Shown here piece by piece: positions 38,684 through 47,912 of a stretch of DNA of 64,000 bases. Origin of the DNA: Segetibacter sp. 3557_3 (GTDB lineage: Bacteria > Bacteroidota > Bacteroidia > Chitinophagales > Chitinophagaceae). The notes beneath the pieces were generated by a model. The model was not told the DNA's origin. It ran no database searches and was given only the letters and a program-made list of their open reading frames with translations. How positions within the stretch are numbered: position 1 is the first letter of the stretch; each line of letters begins with the position of its first letter. The stretch is from contig NZ_SMSK01000012.1 of assembly GCF_004354985.1 (NCBI RefSeq), positions 62,001 to 126,000 of the forward strand, written 5' to 3'. A program made the position numbers and the translations under genes.

Positions 38684-39985
38684 ATGAGTATCAAATCTGT
38701 CGCCCTCTTTTGCGTAGCCGCTTTATCCGGCGGTATCAGTTTCGCGCAAAATAGTCCCACCTCAATCGCCGAGGACTTCAAGCCATCAAGTTTTAATCAG
38801 CCCTTTCAGGACTATCCACAGGTAAACTCGCAAGGGTATGCACGGTTTCGGATACACGCTCCGCAAGCAGATAGCGTGAGAGTAACCCTTGGCCTGGGTG
38901 GACAAGGTGGAACAAGACTGACAAAAGGAGGGGATGGGTATTTTACAGGTGTAACCGCTGGGCCAATGGATGAGGGTTTTCACTACTACCATCTCATTGT
39001 TGACGGTGGCGTTTTTAATGATCCCGGCACAGGAAATTTCTACGGCTCACAACGTTGGGAAAGCGGCATCGAAATACCAGCTAAAGACCAGGATTTCTAC
39101 GCGCTTAAAGATGTTCCGCACGGCCATGTTCATCAGGTTCTTTTCCCTTCAAAAAGCACGAAAACCTCACGTGTTGCCAATGTGTACACACCTCCCGGAT
39201 ACGAGAAAGGCAACACCAAATATCCTGTATTATACCTGCAACATGGTTGGGGTGAAAATGAGACCTCATGGGCTATTCAAGGCAAGACTAACCTGATTAT
39301 GGACAACATGATTGCAGAAGGCAGAATAAAGCCATTTATCGTTGTTATGACCTATGGTATGACCAATACAGGTGGTAGACCAGGGGGTGCACCTCGCCCT
39401 GCAGCTCCTGCTGCTGGCGCTCCTGCTGCTGCTCCTGCGGGTGGTGCTCCTGCCGGCGGTGCAACTCCTCCGGCTGCCGGTGGCGCTGGTGCTGCTCCTG
39501 CTGCTCGTCCGGCTGGCGGCGGTATGGGTTCAGCTGGCGTTGTGCCTAGTGGTGTAACTGCAGGCGAACCTACTGGTGTTGGCGCTTTTCAGACTGTCTT
39601 ACTTGATGAGTTGATACCTTATGTTGATTCACATTTCCGCACTATAGCTTCCAGGGATGGACGTGCAATGGCAGGACTGTCAATGGGCGGGTTTGAAACA
39701 CACACGATAACATTAGCCAGACCAGAAGTTTTTGCTTACTGGGGACTAATGAGTGGTGGTAACTATACGCCAGCACAGTTAGAAGGTAAAATGAAACCAA
39801 AGCTTATGTTTATTACCTACGGTAGTAAGGAGACGCGCGGGGCTGAAGCTCTTCCAAAAGTTGAAGCAGATTTAAAAGCAGCTGGCTTTAATGTTGGTAC
39901 TTATGTTTCGCAGGGAACTGCCCACGAATTTCAAACATGGCGCCGCAGCCTCCGTGAAATGGCTCCATTGCTGTTTAAGAAATAA
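38684..39985 (+). CDS. E-set plus CE1 esterase with Ala/Pro/Gly-rich insertion, paralogue C
   Basis: 433 residues, signal ending at SFAQ. An N-terminal E-set (YARFRIHAPQADSVRVTLG, residues about 45-115) precedes the esterase domain: YTPPGY, LQHGWGENE, Ser333 in AGLSMGG, and the final His in GTAHEFQTW. Between the VVMTYGM strand and the VLLDELIPY helix lies a low-complexity stretch of about 58 residues (residues about 229-286) made only of A, P, G and a few others. It lies where paralogues A and D have short loops, so it is an insertion into the catalytic domain rather than a linker. The DNA there is a GCTCCTGC-type repeat, suggesting growth by slippage. Confidence 0.9.
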   Translation: MSIKSVALFCVAALSGGISFAQNSPTSIAEDFKPSSFNQPFQDYPQVNSQGYARFRIHAPQADSVRVTLGLGGQGGTRLTKGGDGYFTGVTAGPMDEGFHYYHLIVDGGVFNDPGTGNFYGSQRWESGIEIPAKDQDFYALKDVPHGHVHQVLFPSKSTKTSRVANVYTPPGYEKGNTKYPVLYLQHGWGENETSWAIQGKTNLIMDNMIAEGRIKPFIVVMTYGMTNTGGRPGGAPRPAAPAAGAPAAAPAGGAPAGGATPPAAGGAGAAPAARPAGGGMGSAGVVPSGVTAGEPTGVGAFQTVLLDELIPYVDSHFRTIASRDGRAMAGLSMGGFETHTITLARPEVFAYWGLMSGGNYTPAQLEGKMKPKLMFITYGSKETRGAEALPKVEADLKAAGFNVGTYVSQGTAHEFQTWRRSLREMAPLLFKK

Positions 39986-39992
39986 AATAAGA

Positions 39993-40018
39993 GGGGGGCA
40001 GCATAACTGTCCCCTTTT
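39993..40018 (+). terminator. Intrinsic terminator after the esterase cluster
   Basis: GGGGGCAG and CTGTCCCC pair around a 5-base loop (one G-T pair) and TTTT follows. It begins 8 bp after the stop codon of the third esterase. The rest of the gap to 40272 shows no gene. Confidence 0.8.
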
Positions 40019-40271
40019 CCAATAGTTCGTGGCCTTAATGTTGATGTTCAAAAGCAGGTGAAATACAAACAGCGTAACTCCTGCAACGGGGTTTAAGAAC
40101 TTTCAAACCCTGTGTTCCTGCGATTACTTATTTGTCCATCTGGCAGGCACTTGCAACGGGTTAAAAAAGTAACAACTTCGAACGGTGCAAAGGCCTGAAA
40201 GTAGATCGCCTGTTAGAACATTAACTCAGGTAAACGATCCTTGCAAGGACCTCATCGTACCCATCAAATAA

Positions 40272-40799
40272 ATGATTATGCATAAGAAAATGGTTAGGTT
40301 TTCTTTTTTAGTTGTAGCGGCATTTGTGACCTCCATTACTTATTCCCAGTCGAATTTCAGCAGTAAGCTGATCGGAGTAGGCGTTGTGGTATCTGACCTT
40401 GAGCGCTCCCTTGATTTCTATGTAAATGGGATTGGAATGGTTAAAGCATATACTTTCACCATCAATGAAGAATTCTCAAAGCGTTCCGGTCTTTCAAACG
40501 GGGTTCCTACTGCTGTAACGGTTTTAAAACTTGAAAATAGTCCGGAAGCGAATGAATGGAAGCTTATGAGTTTTGGCAAAAAGGCCAGTCATCCTAAACA
40601 GAAATTCATACAAGATGATGTAGGCATGCAGTACATTACCATTAATGTAAAATCTTTAAAGCCGGTGATTGAAAGGCTGAAGCAAAAAAACGTTCCCCTG
40701 CTTGGCAATACACCGATACCTCTAAATGCAAAGTCACATTTCGCCTTCGTGCAGGATCCTGATGGAAACTTCATTGAGTTAATCGGGCCGCTTGAATAG
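40272..40799 (+). CDS. Exported VOC-family (glyoxalase-like) protein
   Basis: 175 residues with a Sec signal ending at ITYSQ; ATG 40278 is an alternative start. The remainder is a single vicinal-oxygen-chelate unit pair: KLIGVGVVVSDLERSLDFYVNGIGM at the start, MQYITINVKSLKPVIERLKQ in the middle and FVQDPDGNFIELI at the end, whose Glu is the usual metal ligand. The first half lacks an obvious His ligand at the strand start (VGVVV instead of a HxxL/V motif). Function cannot be named. Export is unusual for the family, which is mostly cytoplasmic. Neighbours offer no operon partner within 150 bp. Confidence 0.82.
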   Translation: MIMHKKMVRFSFLVVAAFVTSITYSQSNFSSKLIGVGVVVSDLERSLDFYVNGIGMVKAYTFTINEEFSKRSGLSNGVPTAVTVLKLENSPEANEWKLMSFGKKASHPKQKFIQDDVGMQYITINVKSLKPVIERLKQKNVPLLGNTPIPLNAKSHFAFVQDPDGNFIELIGPLE

Positions 40800-40952
40800 C
40801 AATCTTTTTCGAAGCGAAATCAATATCGCAACTTGTTTATTCTTACAAGCACCGCAGATGGTTCAGGCATAATATCAACGAACTAAACGGTTAGGAATTA
40901 TGTTATCAGGAACATTACTTACACCACATTCTTGCCTTTAGCACTTGTGATC

Positions 40953-42707
40953 ATGAAGCGACTACTAAATATTTGTTCTTTCTTTCTACTGGTGGCCGTA
41001 TTCATTTTTATCTCATGCCAAAAAGAACTTGAATGTTATGATTGTGAAACCAACAAACCACCCATTGCAAATGCCGGTATAGATCAACAAATAGTTTTGC
41101 CAAAGGACAGTGTTGTCCTCGACGGTAGTACTTCTGCCGATACTGATGGTAAGATTACCAATTGGCTTTGGAAAAAAGTTGCCGGACCAACAGCTTCGAT
41201 TACAAATCCAACTTCAGTTTCAACAGCAGCGAAAAGCCTGGTTGCAGGTGTATACCTCTTCGAGTTAAAAGTAACAGACGATAAAGGTGCAGCCACAACT
41301 GATACACTGCAGGTAACTGTTCAAACAAGGCTTGACAGTGCATTGGTAAACCGGGCACCAGTTGCTTGTGCCGGCGCTGACCAGGGCATTACCCTACCCA
41401 CAAGTTCAGTAACACTCGATGCATCATGCTCCACCGATCCGGATATGGATATTAAAGCCTATACCTGGATAAAACTTACTGGTCCTGCAGGCCCGAATAT
41501 CGCTAATGCAAACACGGCTACTACGCTGGTGTCTGGCCTGGTGCAGGGTGTTTATGAATTTCAGGTGAAGGTTACGGATGCAGGCGGCCTGTTTTCCACC
41601 GACACCATGAAAGTATTGGTGAGTGCAACAAACGTGGTCATGAATTGTGGTGATAGTAATCGACTCGTTGTCAATGCCCGGCTTGTGCCATTTGGAAAAC
41701 TATCCGCGCCGGCGAGCGGCCTGGCGGTAGCAGCAGCAGGCAATAAAGTGGTGTTCGCTGGAGCATCTCTGTCAGGCAATCCTGCGGGGTATGGCTCTTC
41801 CAGGGTCGACATATTTGATGTTGTAACACAATCCTGGACAACTGCAACTCTTAGTGCGCGCCGGGCCGCTGTTTCAACGGTTACCGCCGGCAATAAAATA
41901 TTCTTTGCCGGGGGAAGATTGGGCGACGGCGGAAATGATCAGCACTTTACCACAGTCGACATCTATGACGTGGTAACCAATAACTGGTCGGTTGCGCATT
42001 TGAGCCAGGCACGCGCCTATATTGCCAGTGCGACCGTAGGCAATAAGGTATTATTTGCCGGAGGCGAGCGGGAATGGCCCTATCCAGTGAGCGACCGGGT
42101 AGACGTATACGATCTTAATACCGGATCCTGGTCGATAACTAACCTAAGTGTTCCCCGAAATGGTATTACTGCTGTTACTGCTAACAACAGCGTTTATTTT
42201 GCCGGGGGCAGCAATCAACTTGGCGGCTCCAGTAATGTTGAAAGCATCATCGACATTTACGACAACGCTGCAAACACCTGGTCCACAACTACACTAACTG
42301 AACCCAAAACCTTTTTTGCGGGTATCAATGTGCGCAACAAAATCTACTGGGCCGGTGGTTATACCAGTTCTGATGCACCATCCTGTAAAGTAGAAATCAA
42401 AGACCCTGCTAGCCAAAACAGCACGGTTGGCTTTTTATCTCAACCGTTTACCTACGTTGTTGCAGAAGGGCAAAATGCCGTAACAAAAAATGATAAGATC
42501 ATCTGGTTCGCTTCACTGGACCCACTTTCCGGCAACGCTACCGATAAGGTAAATATTTACGACGTTAATTCAACCACCTGGTCAATAGGGGTACTGCCGT
42601 TCAGGATAAGCGGTGCCTCAGTAATTTCAGTTAACAACACCATCTACGTGGCTGGCGGCTCCGTAAACGGTAAGCTTAGCGACCAGGTATGGCTGCTTGA
42701 ATTTTGA
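40953..42707 (+). CDS. PKD-kelch beta-propeller lipoprotein
   Basis: 584 residues from ATG 40953; a TTG at 40932 is not preferred. Lipobox FISC, then a short Cys-containing linker. Two PKD/REJ-like domains follow (PPIANAGIDQQIVLP with WLWKKVAGP, then APVACAGADQGITLP with YTWIKLTGP, together residues about 36-220). The rest, about 250-584, is a kelch-type propeller of six or seven blades, each with a core such as NKIFFAGG, NKVLFAGG, NSVYFAGG or NTIYVAGG. No enzyme motif is seen. A surface-anchored carbohydrate- or protein-binding role fits, but this is only inferred from domain types. Confidence 0.85.
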   Translation: MKRLLNICSFFLLVAVFIFISCQKELECYDCETNKPPIANAGIDQQIVLPKDSVVLDGSTSADTDGKITNWLWKKVAGPTASITNPTSVSTAAKSLVAGVYLFELKVTDDKGAATTDTLQVTVQTRLDSALVNRAPVACAGADQGITLPTSSVTLDASCSTDPDMDIKAYTWIKLTGPAGPNIANANTATTLVSGLVQGVYEFQVKVTDAGGLFSTDTMKVLVSATNVVMNCGDSNRLVVNARLVPFGKLSAPASGLAVAAAGNKVVFAGASLSGNPAGYGSSRVDIFDVVTQSWTTATLSARRAAVSTVTAGNKIFFAGGRLGDGGNDQHFTTVDIYDVVTNNWSVAHLSQARAYIASATVGNKVLFAGGEREWPYPVSDRVDVYDLNTGSWSITNLSVPRNGITAVTANNSVYFAGGSNQLGGSSNVESIIDIYDNAANTWSTTTLTEPKTFFAGINVRNKIYWAGGYTSSDAPSCKVEIKDPASQNSTVGFLSQPFTYVVAEGQNAVTKNDKIIWFASLDPLSGNATDKVNIYDVNSTTWSIGVLPFRISGASVISVNNTIYVAGGSVNGKLSDQVWLLEF

Positions 42708-42781
42708 CAAGGCAACTTCTGTTTCTTCCCACTTACTACCTGATCTCAACCTGATCTATAATTATTAAAGACGTACTTATC

Positions 42782-44380
42782 ATGATAAACACTCTAACAG
42801 GTGTGAATTTTACCGGCTTTACCACAAGCGCTGAAAGCAAAAAAACTTTCCAGGCGTTTTCACCTGCATCAAATAATTTTTTGGAAGACAAATTCAGTTA
42901 TGCAACTGAGTCCGAGCTGAAGTATGTACTTGAACTGGCAGACCGGGCCTTTCCTGTATACCGCGATTTACCTGCCCTGAGAAGAGCAGAATTCCTGGAT
43001 GCCATTGCAGATGAAATTATGGCATTGGGTGATGCGTTGATCCAGCGATGTTCAACAGAGACTGCACTTCCCGCTGCGCGGATTACCGGGGAAAGGGGTA
43101 GAACCTGTAACCAGTTAAAGATGTTTGCGCAGTTGTTAAGAGATGGCTGGTGGGTAGATGCACGTATCGATACTGCACAACCGGATAGGCAGCCGCTGCC
43201 TAAACCTGATGTAAGAAGGATGCACATTCCAATAGGCCCGGTGGCCGTATTTGGCGCCAGCAATTTTCCCTTGGCTTTTTCCACCGCCGGCGGTGATACG
43301 GCCTCAGCTTTGGCAGCAGGGTGCCCGGTTGTAGTAAAGGCACATTCTTCACACCCGGGAACAAACGAATTGGTTTCGTCTGCTATCATAAAGGCGGCAA
43401 AAACTACGGGTATGCCCGAGGGGGTTTTTTCTTCTGTTTATCTTTCTCATGATGATGTGGTTACATTGGTACAACACAGGGCCATCAAAGCTGTAGGCTT
43501 TACCGGCTCAAGGGACGTTGGCATGCTCTTATTTAAAGCCGCCAACGGGCGATTAGATCCGATACCGGTTTATGCCGAGATGAGTGCGGTAAACCCGGTT
43601 ATCTTAATGGAAGGGGCGCTGCAAACCAAGGGCGAAAAAATTGCCAAAGACCTGGCAGGCTCTATCACGATGGGGGTTGGCCAGTTTTGTACGAACCCTG
43701 GTCTGGTACTTGCCATTGAGAGCGACACTACCAAAAAGTTTTTGGAGCTGCTTGCCGGAGAGATTACATCAACTTTACCCGCTTCAATGCTAAACAGGAA
43801 CATTGCTAAAGCATATAATGAAGGGGTTAAAAAACGACAAGATAAAGCGGATGTATTAGCAACAGCAGCACGGGAGCCAAACAAAGATAAATACGAAGCT
43901 GGGGCGGTTGTACATACCATTGATGCGGAAGGATTTTCGGCAGCAAGAGAATTGTCGGAAGAGATTTTTGGGCCAGCTTCTTTAGTTGTGATGTGTAAAG
44001 ATGAAACAGCGTTAATATCGGTGCTGCAATCATTGGAAGGGCAGCTAACAGCCACCATTCATGCTACTGAAGCTGATGAGCAATCACTGGCACCAATGAT
44101 CAGCATTATTACACACAAAGCAGGCAGGGTGATCTATGGTGGTTACCCAACCGGGGTAGAAGTTTGTCATTCCATGCAACATGGTGGACCATTTCCTTCA
44201 ACTACCGACGGCCGGTCTACATCGGTGGGTACTGCGGCAATCTATCGGTTTGTTCGCCCTGTAGCTTACCAGGACTTTCCTAATCACCTGCTTCCTGAAG
44301 CACTCAGAAACGATAATCCCTCAAACATTCTGCGCCTGGTAAACAATGAATGGACCAACAAGCCCATTGCAGGCCAATAG
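42782..44380 (+). CDS. Alpha-ketoglutarate semialdehyde dehydrogenase (NADP-type)
   Basis: 532 residues, cytoplasmic. Aldehyde dehydrogenase superfamily with catalytic Cys303 (GVGQFCTNPG) and Glu266 (YAEMSAVNP); the cofactor region is GPVAVFGASNFPLAF and VVKAHSSHPGTNEL, and FTGSRDVG follows. The sequence style (ASNFPLAFSTAGGDTASALAAGCPV) is that of 2,5-dioxovalerate (alpha-ketoglutarate semialdehyde) dehydrogenases. It would finish the Weimberg-type pathway by making 2-oxoglutarate, using the product of the FAH-fold enzyme at 24226. It stands apart from those genes by about 18 kb but on the same strand. A role in hydroxyproline or glucarate breakdown is the alternative. Confidence 0.93.
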   Translation: MINTLTGVNFTGFTTSAESKKTFQAFSPASNNFLEDKFSYATESELKYVLELADRAFPVYRDLPALRRAEFLDAIADEIMALGDALIQRCSTETALPAARITGERGRTCNQLKMFAQLLRDGWWVDARIDTAQPDRQPLPKPDVRRMHIPIGPVAVFGASNFPLAFSTAGGDTASALAAGCPVVVKAHSSHPGTNELVSSAIIKAAKTTGMPEGVFSSVYLSHDDVVTLVQHRAIKAVGFTGSRDVGMLLFKAANGRLDPIPVYAEMSAVNPVILMEGALQTKGEKIAKDLAGSITMGVGQFCTNPGLVLAIESDTTKKFLELLAGEITSTLPASMLNRNIAKAYNEGVKKRQDKADVLATAAREPNKDKYEAGAVVHTIDAEGFSAARELSEEIFGPASLVVMCKDETALISVLQSLEGQLTATIHATEADEQSLAPMISIITHKAGRVIYGGYPTGVEVCHSMQHGGPFPSTTDGRSTSVGTAAIYRFVRPVAYQDFPNHLLPEALRNDNPSNILRLVNNEWTNKPIAGQ

Positions 44381-44701
44381 GCAATGCCGGGGTTCAAAAC
44401 AAACACCGGATTGGTGTGCCGTTGAAGGCTGCCTGGCTTGATAAGCTAACGTGTTTGTTACCCGGATCCGTCCGGTACCAGGGACGGCTTCGATCCACAA
44501 TGGTTTACACCTGAACTGAGCCCGTCCGAATGGCCTGCCGGGCGGACGTAGCAACGATGATCCCATAGAAAACCAATGCCGGTACCAAAAAAAGTCTCCA
44601 TAAGTTTCGTGTTTCAGTTAAAAGAAGGAATGTTTGTTCAAGCCCCCTTTTGTGCCAACTGTAAACGCTACTCCATTGCTTGTTATAAAGAATACGTGCT
44701 C
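44381..44701. other. Intergenic gap with GC-rich hairpins
   Basis: No separate gene; the open frame upstream of the GH43 ATG is not used. CCGTCC and GGACGG form a short hairpin near 44468-44487. At 44520-44547 a GCCCGTCCG/CGGGCGGAC hairpin is followed by CAACGATG and ATAGAA, which on the minus strand reads TTCTAT...CATCGTTG next to the hairpin, as in the MITE-related copies at 38490 and 49608. Confidence 0.55.
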
Positions 44702-46429
44702 ATGAAAATTACTGTTTTAAAAACCCTTGCCTTCCTTGCGTGTTTAATTGCTTCGTTAGCCACCTTTTCGCAAACAACTACTAAGGCTAAGCAAACCACC
44801 TTGTGCAACCCCGTAAACCTGAGTTACAGGTTTATGCTTGATACGCCTTCAAGGCGCGAGGCTGCTGACCCAACGATGATTGTTTATAAAGGTGAATACT
44901 ACTTGTTTGCTTCAAAGTCGGGTGGCTATTTCCATTCAACAGATATGGTCAGGTGGGACCTGATTACTACAAACGATCTACCCTTGGAAGATTATGCACC
45001 TACGGCTGTGGTAATGAATGATACGTTATACTTTATGGCGTCTGCCGCTGCCCCGGTAAAGATTTTCAAAACCGCCGATCCTAAATCCGGCAAATGGCAG
45101 ATCGCTAATTCGTCGTTCCCGATAGGCATGATCGATCCGGATTTATTTGTTGATGACGATGGTCGTTTGTTTTTCTACTATGGTTGCTCTAACATCAATC
45201 CAATTTATGCCGTTGAATTAGATAATAAAACGCTTAACCCGATCGGCAGCCCTGTAGCGTTATTTAACAGCAAAAAGAATATTTATGGCTGGGAACGCAA
45301 GGGCGACTATAACGAGGGAAGCGATAATCCCTGGATCGAAGGTGCTTGGATGACCAAACGGAACGGTAAGTATTACCTGCAATATGCCGCACCAGGAACC
45401 GAACACAAAAGTTATAACGATGGTTTGTATGTTTCGGATAAGCCGCTTGGGCCTTTTACTTTAGCCAGTCATAATCCCATTTCGTACAGGCCTGAAGGAT
45501 TTGCCGCAAGTGCAGGACATAGCAGTACTTTCCAGGACAAGTATGGTAATTACTGGCATGTATCAACCATGACGATTTCACAAAAGCATATGTTTGAACG
45601 CCGCCTTGGATTTTTTCCGGCTTTCTTCGACAAAGACGGGGTCATGTTTGTGTACACCGGTTTTGGTGACTTCCCTTATAAGCTGCCAACTAAAAAAATA
45701 AACGGACCCGAGGAGTTATTTCCAGGTTGGATGTTGCTTTCGCACAATAAACCGGTTGAAGTATCCTCCGAATTAGCCAATCATCCCAGGGCTAATGCCA
45801 CCGATGAAGAAATACGTACTTACTGGAGTGCTAAAACCGGCGATAAGGGTGAGTGGATAAGTATGGATTTACAAAAGAATTGTACTGTTAACGCCATTCA
45901 AATTAACTACGCTGAAAATAATATGCAGTTGTTTGGACGTAACCCGAATATTTACTATCAATACCTGTTGGAGTATTCAGATGATAATAAAACCTGGAAA
46001 ACACTAGCCGATAAAAGGCAGAACACCATAGATGCGCCACACGACTACATCGAACTGACAACTCCGGTAAAGGCGCGCTATATACGACTAACCAATCATC
46101 GCATGCCCGATGGAACTTTTGCGCTTGCAGGTTTACGGGTGTTTGGTAAGGCTGGGGGAAAGCTGCCGGATAGCGTAGAAGATTTTAAAATGGTGCGCCC
46201 GGATGATCGTGCAATTGTACAATTGAACTGGAAAAAATCTCTCGCCGCTGTTGGATATAATATCCGTTATGGAACTGCAAAAGACAAATTGTATCATACT
46301 TACCAGGTGCTGGCAGCAGACGCAGTTACCATCAGAAGCCTGAACAGTTTGCAAAAATATTATTTCACTATCGACGCGTTTAATGAGAGTGGTGTTACAA
46401 AAGGAAAACAGGTAATTGAACTAAAATAG
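44702..46429 (+). CDS. GH43 arabinofuranosidase/xylosidase with F5/8C and FN3-like domains
   Basis: 575 residues from MKITVLKTLA at 44702, which begins the signal peptide (ends near TFSQ); the frame runs 42 codons further upstream without a signal. The five-bladed GH43 domain has Asp56 (AADPTM) as general base, Asp145 (MIDPDLF) as modulator and Glu213 (WIEGAW) as acid. A discoidin (F5/8 type C) domain follows at about residues 350-485, and a fibronectin-III-like end domain at about 490-575. Family enzymes release arabinose or xylose from xylan or arabinan. It lies 21 bp upstream of another esterase gene and is likely co-transcribed. Confidence 0.92.
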   Translation: MKITVLKTLAFLACLIASLATFSQTTTKAKQTTLCNPVNLSYRFMLDTPSRREAADPTMIVYKGEYYLFASKSGGYFHSTDMVRWDLITTNDLPLEDYAPTAVVMNDTLYFMASAAAPVKIFKTADPKSGKWQIANSSFPIGMIDPDLFVDDDGRLFFYYGCSNINPIYAVELDNKTLNPIGSPVALFNSKKNIYGWERKGDYNEGSDNPWIEGAWMTKRNGKYYLQYAAPGTEHKSYNDGLYVSDKPLGPFTLASHNPISYRPEGFAASAGHSSTFQDKYGNYWHVSTMTISQKHMFERRLGFFPAFFDKDGVMFVYTGFGDFPYKLPTKKINGPEELFPGWMLLSHNKPVEVSSELANHPRANATDEEIRTYWSAKTGDKGEWISMDLQKNCTVNAIQINYAENNMQLFGRNPNIYYQYLLEYSDDNKTWKTLADKRQNTIDAPHDYIELTTPVKARYIRLTNHRMPDGTFALAGLRVFGKAGGKLPDSVEDFKMVRPDDRAIVQLNWKKSLAAVGYNIRYGTAKDKLYHTYQVLAADAVTIRSLNSLQKYYFTIDAFNESGVTKGKQVIELK

Positions 46430-46450
46430 TTTGCCATCAACATTGCTTGT

Positions 46451-47614
46451 ATGACTCAACAATCTTTCCTCCCACTCCTGCTCATTGTGTCGTGTTTGTT
46501 TTTGAGCAACAAGGGAAATACACAAGTGCCTGTAGGTGCTAAACCTGCCCCGACAAATATTCGTTCCAATGATTGTCCTTGTATATTCGATGACAACCGT
46601 GTTTTGTTCAGGGTAGCTGCACCCCACGCGATGAAAGTTCAGATAGCGCTGGATAAGGTGTATAATATGCTAAAGGATGACAAGGGTATTTGGACCGTAA
46701 CTACGGATCCCCAGGTGCCGGGATTTCATTATTACTCATTAGTGATTGACAGTGTTAGGGTTGCTGACCCGGCAAGCGAATCCTTTTACGGAACTGGCCG
46801 GATGTCGAGCGCCATTGATGTTCCTGAAGCAGGTGCGGATTTTTATGAGATTAAGAATGTGCCTCATGGGGATATCAGATGGAAAAATTATTTTTCTAAA
46901 ACAATGGGAACCTGGAGGAACGTAAATATCTATACACCTCCCGGTTATGATCAGGACAGCCGGAAAAGCTACCCCGTTCTGTATATACAACATGGGGGAG
47001 GCGAAGATGAACGGGGTTGGACCGTACAGGGAAAAACCAATAATATTCTTGACAATCTGATTGCCGCTGGAAAAGCGGTTTCAATGCTGGTGGTTATAGC
47101 TAATGGGAATGTTACAAAGCCGGGAGTAGCCGGCGGGTACAATGATGAGGCAATGGCTCTTTTTAAAGAAGAACTGGTTGGAAGCGTCATACCATTTATT
47201 GAAAGCAACTTTAGGGTAAAACCCGGAGTTGCCAACAGGGCTATTTCCGGATTGTCAATGGGAGGGGGACAGGCTTTTTATACGGGGCTGCGCAACACGG
47301 ATATTTTTTCTCATGTAGGCGTCTTCAGCACAGGTGTTTTTGGCGGGATAAACCGGCAACAATCAGGTGCTGCATTTGATCCGGAGGTAGCGATCCCCGG
47401 AATACTCACCAACCCGCAATCCTTCAATAGTAAGCTAAAGTTGTTTTACATCTCCGTGGGAGAGCAGGACCCCAGAATAGAGGCTACAAAAAAGCTGATT
47501 GACACTTTCAAAAGCAAGAATTTAAAGGTTGAGTTTGCTTCATTTCCGGGAGGTCATGAGTGGCAGGTATGGAGAAAATCTCTTCATGATTTTGCACAAA
47601 GACTTTTCAAATAA
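46451..47614 (+). CDS. E-set plus CE1 esterase, paralogue D
   Basis: 387 residues, signal ending around GNTQ. The E-set domain (VLFRVAAPHAMKVQIAL, residues about 48-125) is followed by VPHGDIRWKNY and an esterase domain with IYTPPGY, IQHGGGEDERGW, Ser269 in SGLSMGGG and the final His in GGHEWQVW. An acidic residue in VGEQDPR completes the triad. It is closest in layout to paralogue C but has no low-complexity insertion. Coupling to GH43 suggests it deesterifies arabinose or xylose units before the hydrolase acts, or the reverse. Confidence 0.9.
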   Translation: MTQQSFLPLLLIVSCLFLSNKGNTQVPVGAKPAPTNIRSNDCPCIFDDNRVLFRVAAPHAMKVQIALDKVYNMLKDDKGIWTVTTDPQVPGFHYYSLVIDSVRVADPASESFYGTGRMSSAIDVPEAGADFYEIKNVPHGDIRWKNYFSKTMGTWRNVNIYTPPGYDQDSRKSYPVLYIQHGGGEDERGWTVQGKTNNILDNLIAAGKAVSMLVVIANGNVTKPGVAGGYNDEAMALFKEELVGSVIPFIESNFRVKPGVANRAISGLSMGGGQAFYTGLRNTDIFSHVGVFSTGVFGGINRQQSGAAFDPEVAIPGILTNPQSFNSKLKLFYISVGEQDPRIEATKKLIDTFKSKNLKVEFASFPGGHEWQVWRKSLHDFAQRLFK

Positions 47615-47912
47615 ATTTATGTTGCAGTGCATGCATGGCCCAACATAGCGGAACAGCAGAACCCTAATCTGCCACCAGTTTCTGCGTCTGCAACAATCCA
47701 GCTGTCGAATGTTCCATATGCCTTTTTGTATGCTTAGCTGACCAGTACTATTATGATCGTTTACCGTTGCACTAACAAGTATGATGCGCGGCGATGTACA
47801 TGGAAAGTGGTACGCCCAGGCGTGATGAGGCCGTGAAAACCACTGGAGACCCTGATCAATTTAGACAGCTTTTAAGTTCGTTACTGACCAGGTGCAATCA
47901 TAATTATAACTG

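Noticed and set aside
39372-39557. Leucine-rich small protein in the esterase gene
   Set aside because: It is the Ala/Pro/Gly repeat read in another frame.
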